From the NCBI GenBank assembly GCA_013112575.1, contig JABFGG010000006.1, positions 124,001 through 188,000 of the forward strand: a DNA stretch of 64,000 nt. The letters are read 5' to 3'. This DNA is from Chloroflexota bacterium (GTDB lineage: Bacteria; Chloroflexota; Anaerolineae; Anaerolineales; UBA11579). Of this stretch, positions 54,277 through 61,643 are shown piece after piece. A program made the translations under genes and the position numbers. The notes beneath the pieces are model-generated. The model searched no databases. It saw only the letters and a list, made by a program, of their open reading frames with translations, and was not told where the DNA came from. The stretch's first letter is position 1, and every line of letters begins with the position of its first letter.

Positions 54277-55965
54277 ATGTTTTTTAGAGAGTATTACGTG
54301 ACTATTAAGACCTTCTTCAAAAGACTTGATTTCGCCCTGATCACAATAGTTGGTATGTTGCTCCTCACAGCTTGTGGCCCGCGCAGCGGCCCGTTTGGCG
54401 AATACTATGTTGACGTGCTGGGGAGCGATGCGCGTGGAGATGGCTCCATGACCAATCCCTGGCGCACGATCCAACATGCACTGGATCATGCTGATTACTC
54501 TGGTCCCACGCCGCGCATCAATGTGGCGAAAGGCATCTACGAGGAAGAGCTCATCATCACCCGTTCCGTTGTGCTTGCGGGCGCGGGCATGGGTGATGGA
54601 ACAGTATCCACACTGCCGGATACACCACTTGTCCCCATCCAGGATGTTTCTGTCATTGCGCGGAGAAGGGCCTCAGATGCACAGGGGCACCTCATTCGGG
54701 GCCGTATCCGTGTGGATATTTCAGGTGTGATTTTCATGTGGGGCAAGGTCCATGCATTAGAGGCGGGGCTCTACCTGGATGGGGTGCGCTTCGAAGATGT
54801 GACAGGCTTGTATGGTCTGTGGTTGGAAAATAACCTGGCGTTCAATATCTCGAATTCTCATTTCACTACCCCATTTAACACGCGTGCTGACTATGCCATT
54901 GATATGATCAACGCAATGGGCATCATCGAGGATTCTACCTTTGGGGATCAATTTGACCATGTCATCAACATTGGGCGTTTGAGCAATGTGGCTCTGGAGA
55001 GAGTGGACATCAATGGCTCCGATATTTTCTACGCTGATGGCATTCGCGTCCAGTCCCCTGCGGACGTCATCATCCGCCACTCTACAATCCGCCGCGACCA
55101 CGCCAGCGTCGAATCGGACACAGCCGGTGTTGGTTACACTACCCCGTACGCAGGTGTCGAGGTTGACGGCTGGGTGCGGGGGGGCAGTATCACGACGATT
55201 GAGATCTCCAACACCACGATTTCCGGCTATGATGTGGGCATTGGCATTGGGATGGAGGGGTACCGCTTGCTTGCCTTTTCAAATGATATCTCCGCGCTTA
55301 CCTATCCAGTATTTCTACGCTACTACGGCTACACCGAAGTGCCTTACCCCACGATTGATATGGGTGGTGGTCTTTTGGGCAGCCCGGGTCTCAATACATT
55401 CCGCGATGTTGGTCCTTTTGCGGTTAACCATTTGGGACCCTACGAGGTATATGCTTGCTTCAACGAATGGGAGGTTCCCCCCACAAGTATTGACCCAGAC
55501 CGCATCTGGGATCAATTAGATGACGGCAGCCTGGGTCGCGTGCATTGGGACTGTGCTGGAGCCTCGGAGCCTCTTTTTATTGAGCCTCCTCCCGGCGGCC
55601 TAGATCTGGACCCTGATGCACCCACGACTTTGATCGTTAATCGCGACACGCCATGCTACACAGGTCCAGGCTCGCAATGGACTTTTGTAGATAATCTACC
55701 TAAAGACACAAAGGCGGAGGTTGTTGGCTATGCCTTTATTGGTGACTGGCTGGTGGTTAAACACCCCATGATTAATCATGTGGATTGTTGGTTGGATGAA
55801 GGCGATGTCACCCCCAATCAACCTACTTCCGAAATGCGACTGATTGAATCTCCGCCTAAACCCACCGCCACGGTGAGCCCTACGCCGGAAGACAAGCGCC
55901 AATCTCCTGACGCCACTCCTATCCCCTGCTACTATGATCAAAATAATGCGCTAATCTGCCCATGA
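54277..55965 (+). CDS. beta-helix lipoprotein with SH3-like C-terminus
   Basis: AAAGGAG lies 10 nt before the ATG. Lipobox LTAC near residue 32. PFGEYYVDVLGSDARGDGS and IQHALDHADYSG match PFSDYYVST and IQYALDTADYSG in the protein at 30830, and DGIRVQSPADVII and FNEWEVPP also correspond. The helical region is pectate-lyase-like with no clear active site. An SH3-like domain (NRDTPCYTGPGSQWTFVDNL) and Pro-rich tail ending CYYDQNNALICP at the stop follow. It is the last gene of module 2. Confidence 0.85.
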   Translation: MFFREYYVTIKTFFKRLDFALITIVGMLLLTACGPRSGPFGEYYVDVLGSDARGDGSMTNPWRTIQHALDHADYSGPTPRINVAKGIYEEELIITRSVVLAGAGMGDGTVSTLPDTPLVPIQDVSVIARRRASDAQGHLIRGRIRVDISGVIFMWGKVHALEAGLYLDGVRFEDVTGLYGLWLENNLAFNISNSHFTTPFNTRADYAIDMINAMGIIEDSTFGDQFDHVINIGRLSNVALERVDINGSDIFYADGIRVQSPADVIIRHSTIRRDHASVESDTAGVGYTTPYAGVEVDGWVRGGSITTIEISNTTISGYDVGIGIGMEGYRLLAFSNDISALTYPVFLRYYGYTEVPYPTIDMGGGLLGSPGLNTFRDVGPFAVNHLGPYEVYACFNEWEVPPTSIDPDRIWDQLDDGSLGRVHWDCAGASEPLFIEPPPGGLDLDPDAPTTLIVNRDTPCYTGPGSQWTFVDNLPKDTKAEVVGYAFIGDWLVVKHPMINHVDCWLDEGDVTPNQPTSEMRLIESPPKPTATVSPTPEDKRQSPDATPIPCYYDQNNALICP

Positions 55966-56139
55966 TGTAAGACATTGATTCATTGGCTTTAGGAGGCGAG
56001 CAAGCGTGTAAAAGGGGCCTGCTGCAGGGAGGTGTTCATTGGAGTTGCTGTGGCTCACAGCTGCTTCGTGACGGAATAGATCAGGCTATAGCTAGTACTT
56101 GGCTCGGAACCGGATGCTGTGCGACATCAAAAATCCAAC

Positions 56140-56183
56140 TTGACAAAGTTGATAAAACCTGTATTATATCTGCAACAGATATA
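56140..56183 (+). promoter_or_regulatory. promoter with PadR-type operator dyad
   Basis: -35 TTGACA (56140-56145) and -10 TATTAT (56162-56167) have 16-bp spacing. The perfect dyad TATATCTG-CAA-CAGATATA (56165-56183) overlaps the -10 and start region, 36 bp before the padR ATG. PadR proteins bind such AT-rich dyads to repress their own operon, so I infer autoregulation. Confidence 0.65.
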
Positions 56184-56219
56184 TCGTGCACGGTAATATC
56201 CGTCTGTTTAGGAAAGATT

Positions 56220-56594
56220 ATGGCAAAGATGATGAAAACCCCGGAAGACCTGCTGCCCCTCACCCCGGCGGTATTTAACATTCTGCTGGCCCTGGCCGAT
56301 GGCGAAAAGCATGGATATGGCATCATGCTGGAGGTGGAAGAAAATACCAATGGCCAAATGCAAATGGGGCCGGGTACGCTCTATGGCTCCATCAAACGCA
56401 TGCTCAAGGCTGGCCTGGTGGAGGAAACCGACGAACGGCCTGACCCTGAACTGGATGACCAGCGGCGGCGTTATTACCGCGCTACGGGTATGGGGCAGCG
56501 CGTGTTGCGCCTGGAGGCTGAACGTTTGGCCGGGCAGGTTGCCTTGGCGCGTGCCAAGGATCTTTTGGCAGGCATTGCGGGCGGTGGAGCATGA
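56220..56594 (+). CDS. PadR family transcriptional regulator
   Basis: I start at ATG 56220, after GGAAAG. The 124-residue protein has LTPAVFNILLALADGEKHGY, the PadR winged helix (MGPGTLYGSIKRMLKAGLVE, then RRRYYRATGMGQRVL) and a C-terminal dimer helix. PadR proteins are repressors that respond to small molecules or cell-envelope stress. It overlaps the next gene by 4 nt (ATGA); this pairing of PadR and a membrane protein is common, and suggests control of that membrane protein. Confidence 0.9.
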   Translation: MAKMMKTPEDLLPLTPAVFNILLALADGEKHGYGIMLEVEENTNGQMQMGPGTLYGSIKRMLKAGLVEETDERPDPELDDQRRRYYRATGMGQRVLRLEAERLAGQVALARAKDLLAGIAGGGA

Positions 56595-57433
56595 TTGGCA
56601 TTCACGAAGAACCACGCCCGGTTTCCATATCTACTCATCTCTACCGCATTCTCCTGGCAGCCTATCCGTCCGGGTTCCGGCAGGAGTACGGCCCGTACAT
56701 GGCGCAGCTCTTCCGCGACCAGTGTGTGCATAGCTACCGGCGCAGCGGCCCTTCCGGAATGCTCTGGCTGTGGACCCTTACGCTCTTCGACTTCTTTATG
56801 ACCGTGCTCGAAGAGCACTTACAAAGGGAAACCTTCATGTCAAAAGAAAAATTCATGCGTTTGAGTGGCTGGGGGATGATGCTCGGCGCCCTTGCTCTTG
56901 TACTTGGCTTCGCTGCTAGCGGTGGGGAAAGCAGTTACTATGACCCCCTTGGCGGAAGGGATGGCTTCTATGAATATGCCCAGTTATTTTTGGTTCCTTC
57001 GGGCATATTCTTGATCACCTTAGGTATCCTGGGACTTCGGATGCGGTATGGGAAACATTCGGGAATACTGGGGAATCTATCCCTACTCCTTTCCGCAGCA
57101 TCCGGGTTCGTGAGCTTCATAGCTGCTATTCCACTTTTTATACTGAATGATGGTCCTTGGTGGGAGATCACTATGGGCGGCCTCCTCAATATTTTTGTTG
57201 GCTTGGCTGTATTTGGGCTAGCTGCCCTTCGCAGAAAACCATTGCCGCGCTGGAATGCCCTGCCTTTGTTAACTGGGATTGCATTTCCTATATTGCTGAC
57301 TGTGGGTGTTCAAACAGATCAAAGCGGAGAAATCGTTGGACCAATAGTTATGCTTTGGAGTTCCGTAGGTGTTGGCATTTTGGGATACCTTCTGAGAGGC
57401 GATGTGCCCAGAGAACCCTTCCCTGTTGGATAG
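56591..57433 (+). CDS. PadR-associated membrane protein
   Basis: A 280-residue protein. Residues 1-70 are a soluble part typical of permease-like proteins next to PadR (RILLAAYPSGFRQEYGPYMA, LFRDQC). Then about six membrane helices (GMMLGALALVLGFAASG, YAQLFLVPSGIFLITLGILG, GNLSLLLSAASGFVSFIAA, LLNIFVGLAVFGLAAL, PLLTGIAFPILLTVGV, WSSVGVGILGYLL). No catalytic motif; function is unknown, though a role in envelope stress or transport fits PadR pairing. A strong terminator follows. Confidence 0.75.
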   Translation: MIGIHEEPRPVSISTHLYRILLAAYPSGFRQEYGPYMAQLFRDQCVHSYRRSGPSGMLWLWTLTLFDFFMTVLEEHLQRETFMSKEKFMRLSGWGMMLGALALVLGFAASGGESSYYDPLGGRDGFYEYAQLFLVPSGIFLITLGILGLRMRYGKHSGILGNLSLLLSAASGFVSFIAAIPLFILNDGPWWEITMGGLLNIFVGLAVFGLAALRRKPLPRWNALPLLTGIAFPILLTVGVQTDQSGEIVGPIVMLWSSVGVGILGYLLRGDVPREPFPVG

Positions 57434-57438
57434 ATTAG

Positions 57439-57474
57439 TTGAGAGGCAGGCAATTTGTCTGCCTCTCAATTTTC
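57439..57474 (+). terminator. rho-independent terminator
   Basis: TTGAGAGGCAG pairs perfectly with CTGCCTCTCAA around a 9-nt loop, followed by TTTTC. It ends the padR operon. The first part of the T-run lies immediately before the methyltransferase ribosome-binding site. Confidence 0.8.
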
Positions 57475-57488
57475 GAGGAGGCTACTCA

Positions 57489-58289
57489 ATGGCAAAAACA
57501 CAACAGGATAACTGGCAACAAGGCCTCGAGTACGATGAGTTCATGGGGAGGTGGTCAAAACCGCTGGCCGCAGAGTTCCTTACCTGGTTGGCGGTGCCAA
57601 CAGGACTAGCGTGGCTGGAAATCGGTTGTGGGACGGGGTCATTAACCCACGCGATACTGGAGGGACAAGCCTCTGAAAAATTCCTGGGCATTGACCCTTC
57701 CGAGAGTTTTGTGGCTTATTCTGCTGACCGCTTTCATCAGACAGGAGCAGAGTTCGAAGTGGGTACTGGGAATACTATTCCCACAGGAGACAATACTTTC
57801 GATATCGTCACATCCAGCCTTGTGCTGAATTTCATCCCCGACATCCCTTCAGCGATCAAAGAAATGCAGCGCGTAACCAAACCGGATGGAATCATTTGTG
57901 GTTATGTCTGGGATTACGCGGGAAAGATGGAAATGTTACGCTACTTTTGGGATGCGGCCATAGAACTCAATCCCGCTGCGAAAGAACACGATGAAGGCCA
58001 GCGCTTCCATATATGCGATCAAAACAATTTGATTGAAACATTAAATGCATCTGAGCTGGCTGAAACGCGGGTTGAAGCGATTTCGATCAATATGCACTTT
58101 AGGGATTTTGATGATTATTGGCAACCTTTCCTGGGCAAGCAAGGCCCTGCACCAAGCTATCTCAATGGTCTTAGCTCCGACCATGCCCATAATTTGAAGG
58201 AGCTGCTACTCGCCCGTCTTCCTGTTAGAGAGGACGGTTCAATAAAGCTTTTGGGACAGGCCTGGGCATTCAGGGCTGTGGACAGTTGA
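57489..58289 (+). CDS. class I SAM-dependent methyltransferase
   Basis: GAGGAGG precedes ATG 57489. The 266-residue protein has WLEIGCGTGSLTHAIL (motif I), LGIDPSESFVAYS, NTFDIVTSSLVLNFIPDI (motif II region) and MQRVTKPDGIICGYVWDYAG (motif III). It is of the UbiE/Methyltransf_11 type. It follows a terminator, so it has its own promoter. The downstream DinB-like gene starts 28 bp after the stop and may share transcription. Substrate unknown. Confidence 0.85.
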   Translation: MAKTQQDNWQQGLEYDEFMGRWSKPLAAEFLTWLAVPTGLAWLEIGCGTGSLTHAILEGQASEKFLGIDPSESFVAYSADRFHQTGAEFEVGTGNTIPTGDNTFDIVTSSLVLNFIPDIPSAIKEMQRVTKPDGIICGYVWDYAGKMEMLRYFWDAAIELNPAAKEHDEGQRFHICDQNNLIETLNASELAETRVEAISINMHFRDFDDYWQPFLGKQGPAPSYLNGLSSDHAHNLKELLLARLPVREDGSIKLLGQAWAFRAVDS

Positions 58290-58316
58290 TTGAGACCCTC
58301 ATTAAGGCAAGCTAAT

Positions 58317-58856
58317 GTGAACAAGAACAATCCAGCCCAGAAACTAAACCTTACTGAAGCCATATCTGTATTGAAATTGGCTCCTAGTACAGTGTCGAGT
58401 CTTCTCAAGGGTTTGCCATCTCACATCCTGCACTTTAGTGAAGGACCAGAAGAATGGAGCCCATATATTGTTCTGGTTCATCTTATCCACAACGAGAAAG
58501 TGAATTGGGTTCCGCGGATTAAAGAATTGCTTTCGAATCCTAATGTGTCTTTGGTCTCAATAGACCAACTACCACACCGCATAGATGAGTCTGTTTCGAT
58601 TACGTTACTCCTGGAGGAGTTTCAAAGCTTGAGGATGCGGAATCTCGCAGAAGTGGGGAAGCTTGATATTACCTCTATGAGTCTAGAGAAGACAGGCCGC
58701 CATCCAAGCCTTGGGGTGATAAAAGTGAGTGAAGTACTCTCAGCTTGGATGATACACGATTTGAATCACGTTCACCAAATCTCAAAAACTATTTCGCATT
58801 ACTTCAACAGCTTGGCAGGACCATACCGAGAATTTCTCAAGATACTGGATCAATGA
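58317..58856 (+). CDS. DinB-like family protein
   Basis: GTG at 58317 gives 179 residues. SEGPEEWSPYIVLVHLIHNE and SAWMIHDLNHVHQISKTI place three conserved His in a four-helix bundle, as in DinB/YfiT-like metal-dependent hydrolases or thiol transferases. No further specificity can be read. It lies 18 bp before the RidA gene; the two are likely co-transcribed. Confidence 0.75.
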   Translation: MNKNNPAQKLNLTEAISVLKLAPSTVSSLLKGLPSHILHFSEGPEEWSPYIVLVHLIHNEKVNWVPRIKELLSNPNVSLVSIDQLPHRIDESVSITLLLEEFQSLRMRNLAEVGKLDITSMSLEKTGRHPSLGVIKVSEVLSAWMIHDLNHVHQISKTISHYFNSLAGPYREFLKILDQ

Positions 58857-58874
58857 GGCGGAGTTGGCAACAAA

Positions 58875-59270
58875 ATGAAACGTACTCTTATCTCTAATGG
58901 CAACCCTTTGGAAGCTGTAGTTGGATTTAGCCGCGCCGTGCGGGTAGGGCCATATATTTCAGTGGGCGGCACCGCCCCCGTTGGCCCGGATGGTAAGACT
59001 GTCGGCACTGGCGACCCCGCCGCTCAAGCGCGCCAGTGCCTGGAGATCATCCGCATGGCCCTTGAAGATGCAGGTGCCAGCCTTGAGGATGTGGTACGCA
59101 CGCGCGTGTTGTTAACGGACATAGAGAACTGGGAAGCCGTGATCAAGGTGCGCGCCGAGTATTTTGCAGATATTCGTCCCGTAGACACTATCATGGAGGT
59201 CTCGCGCTTCGTCAACCCCGAATGGCTGGTTGAATTCGAAGTGGATGCCGTTGTGGCGACTGAGAGATAA
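58875..59270 (+). CDS. RidA family (YjgF/YER057c/UK114) reactive imine deaminase
   Basis: A 131-residue protein with SRAVRVGPYISVGGTAPVG, ARQCLEIIRMALEDAGASLE, VVRTRVLLTDIENWEAV and RPVDTIMEVSRFV followed by PEWLVEFEVDAVV. These are typical of RidA, which hydrolyses enamine/imine by-products of amino-acid enzymes. The usual catalytic Arg is in the VVRTRVLLTD region. The start has no clear ribosome-binding site. Confidence 0.9.
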   Translation: MKRTLISNGNPLEAVVGFSRAVRVGPYISVGGTAPVGPDGKTVGTGDPAAQARQCLEIIRMALEDAGASLEDVVRTRVLLTDIENWEAVIKVRAEYFADIRPVDTIMEVSRFVNPEWLVEFEVDAVVATER

Positions 59271-59281
59271 TCCTTCGATAT

Positions 59282-60202
59282 ATGTATGCATATCTCACCA
59301 AAAATAAGCGCTGCGTGGCTGTGCTACTTGTAACCACCGCTATTTTGGGCTTTGTGTTGTATACAAGGCTAATCATCCCCAAAATCCTCCCTGTCCCAGA
59401 GCAACAGATGAATTTAGCTTTGTCAGGCGTGCAGGCCAATGCAGAATGGGAACCGGTTTTGCGCAGTTTTGGTGGTGTAGATATGCTGCTGGTCCCAACC
59501 GGCTGTTTCCAAAAGGGAACCACACTGGAACAATTGGAAGAAGCCATCGCTTCATGCAATTCATATTACGGCGCATTTGGATGCCAGCAGTCATTTGAGA
59601 ATGAGCAACCTGCTCACCAGGTTTGCCTCACGCAACCCTACTGGCTCGACCAGATCCCGGTAACCAATGCCCAATACTGGCTACTCACTTTGGGTAGCCC
59701 AGATTCTGCCTACCCCGATTTGAACTTGCCCGTCCAATCCATCACATGGCAGCAGGCAGCTGACTATTGTGAGATGCGTAATGCACGCTTACCCACAGAG
59801 GCAGAATGGGAGTTCGCCGCACGTGGACCTGATGGTCTCATCTATCCATTTGGCAACGAGTATGACATTAACCTGGTAACGCTCAGGAAGATTAGCCCTC
59901 CGCCCGCTGCACAGATTCCTGAAGGCGCATCTTGGGTAGGCGCAATGGACATGAGCGGAGGAATGGGCGAATGGGTGGCTGATTGGTATGGGCTCTACTC
60001 CGCAGATCCAACCACAGACCCAAGCGGCCCAGCAAATGGCGACTTGCGCATTGTACGCGGCGGCACCTGGTTTGCGCATGCCGCCTATTTCGTAAGAACA
60101 ACGTTTCGAGAGCCTCTGCCACCCGAGACTGCAACCAGCTCCTATGGATTCCGATGTGTCCGAAGTATTCCCCCGTTGAATTTTTTTCGGAGAATATACT
60201 GA
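59282..60202 (+). CDS. SUMF1/formylglycine-generating-enzyme-like membrane-anchored protein
   Basis: An N-terminal membrane helix (CVAVLLVTTAILGFVLYT, about residues 12-29) is followed by the FGE-sulfatase domain: MLLVPTGCFQKGTTLEQLEE, YWLDQIPVTNAQYWLL, RLPTEAEWEFAARGPDGLIY, SGGMGEWVADWYGLY, RIVRGGTWF, and YGFRCVRS. In true FGE two Cys activate Cys of sulfatases; here only the later Cys (CVRS) lies in the expected place, so it may be a non-enzymatic domain protein. The domain should face outside. 11 bp after RidA. Confidence 0.8.
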   Translation: MYAYLTKNKRCVAVLLVTTAILGFVLYTRLIIPKILPVPEQQMNLALSGVQANAEWEPVLRSFGGVDMLLVPTGCFQKGTTLEQLEEAIASCNSYYGAFGCQQSFENEQPAHQVCLTQPYWLDQIPVTNAQYWLLTLGSPDSAYPDLNLPVQSITWQQAADYCEMRNARLPTEAEWEFAARGPDGLIYPFGNEYDINLVTLRKISPPPAAQIPEGASWVGAMDMSGGMGEWVADWYGLYSADPTTDPSGPANGDLRIVRGGTWFAHAAYFVRTTFREPLPPETATSSYGFRCVRSIPPLNFFRRIY

Positions 60203-60336
60203 TAGCGAGATAAGTTTCTAATCCTTTAGCTATCTCCAAAACCATTTATACAAATTCCGACTTCCATTCCGCATCAAGATGTACTGTTCGGGCACAAAAA
60301 CCTGCAAAACTCTTCTTCAGAAGAACGCTGAAGTGC

Positions 60337-60759
60337 TCACTTAATCACTTCTATCTTATTTAATGTAACTGGTATTCCATTACGGAGCGTATTTTGAATT
60401 TCAGATACTGAATCGGTATGTTTCATAAGGGCGATGATATCAGCTTCGGAGGCATTGGCCCTAACTTTTGCACTTTATGTGACCCCTTGTGCGATGGACC
60501 CTGGAATAGGTTCAAAGGACCCTTCACAGGTGACTTCAACCTGAGTAACTTCGATGTCCCATTGTTTTGCTTCTCTGTAAATGTCATTGCAGTAGCATGT
60601 GGCTAAAGCAAGGAATAAGGTTTCTCCACCGTTTGCTTTTGACCCGTTCCCGTTTTCATTGGCTGGAATTTGTAGCTCATGAGTGTGGTTGTTTGTGGTC
60701 AATATGATTTTTTGCCCATCTCTCCAATTATCAATCTTTGCGCTGATATTTATCATCAT
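60337..60759 (-). pseudogene. OsmC family protein with one in-frame stop
   Basis: AGGAGAAATT precedes the ATG. The frame reads MINISAKIDNWRDGQKI, and SKANGGETLFLALATCYCND with the OsmC catalytic Cys, then QGVT-TAA-SAKVRANASEADIIALMKHTD and VSEIQNTLRNGIPVTLNKIE to TGA at 60337. The TAA (60475-60477) stands where homologues have Tyr, and coding resumes in the same frame to full length (about 140 codons). A single nonsense mutation or a sequencing error is likely. OsmC proteins reduce organic peroxides. Confidence 0.85.
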
Positions 60760-60976
60760 AATTTCTCCTCATCATCTTTTTTTATTCTCGTTGCTTTTGT
60801 GCATTTGAATAAAGATCGTGATTTAATACTAGTGATATATTGATAGTTATTCTGATTACTAGCTAAGTTTCAAATCTTTTGGCCGTCTATAATCTCAAGC
60901 GAACATTCTCTGCAATTTCGAACTATGGAGGTTGAAAGTCGGGGAGGGACCTGAGCCACACTTTGATGAATGGATT

Positions 60977-61633
60977 TTAGGTGCTTTTTTTGCCCATACC
61001 CGCTTCTATGGCCATAAGCATTAATTTTGCACGATCTGCCGCGTGCACTTTTAGCAGCACGTTCGAAATATAGTTGCTTACAGTCTTTGGGCTGAGCGAT
61101 AAGGTCAATGCAATTTCTGAATTGGTTTTCCCTTCTGCCATCAACTCCATTATTTGAGTTTCCCGTTGGGTTAATTTATCAAATGCTTCATGAGGAATAT
61201 TTGAAGGTAATGTGGATAGATACCCCAAGACTTTCGCCGCAATTCCTGGACTGAATACAGCTCCACCGCTGGCTACAGTCTGAATGGCCCTGATTAAATC
61301 ATCCTCTTTTGTATCTTTGAGGAGATAGCCATGCGCCCCCGCCCGGATAGCAGGGAAAACGGATGTATCATCATCAAAGATAGTCAGTACCAGGATGCGA
61401 ATATGGGGACTGGTACGATGTATTTGCCGGGTGGCGTCAATGCCATTGACCTCTGACATATGTAAATCCATCAGAATTAGATCGGGTTGCAGAGATTCAG
61501 ATAACACAATGGCTTCTTCGCCGTTTATTGCTTCGTCCACTATTTGTATGTCTTCAAATTTTTCCAGCAAATTCCGCAGCCCACTGCGAGTAATTGCCTG
61601 GTCATCCACAACAAGTATTCGGATTACATTCAA
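60977..61633 (-). CDS. NarL/FixJ-family response regulator
   Basis: TTG start at 61633, 10 bp after the kinase stop. Residues 1-120 are a receiver with ILVVDDQAITRSGLR, DLILMDLHMS (phospho-Asp about residue 57), LVLTIFDDD and YLLKDTKEDD (Lys). Residues about 150-215 are a LuxR-type HTH (LTQRETQIMELMAEGKTNSE, SLSPKTVSNYISNVLLKV). It should be phosphorylated by the preceding histidine kinase and activate transcription. A free-standing two-component pair. Confidence 0.9.
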   Translation of the reverse strand: MNVIRILVVDDQAITRSGLRNLLEKFEDIQIVDEAINGEEAIVLSESLQPDLILMDLHMSEVNGIDATRQIHRTSPHIRILVLTIFDDDTSVFPAIRAGAHGYLLKDTKEDDLIRAIQTVASGGAVFSPGIAAKVLGYLSTLPSNIPHEAFDKLTQRETQIMELMAEGKTNSEIALTLSLSPKTVSNYISNVLLKVHAADRAKLMLMAIEAGMGKKST

Positions 61634-61643
61634 GAGAGTATTC

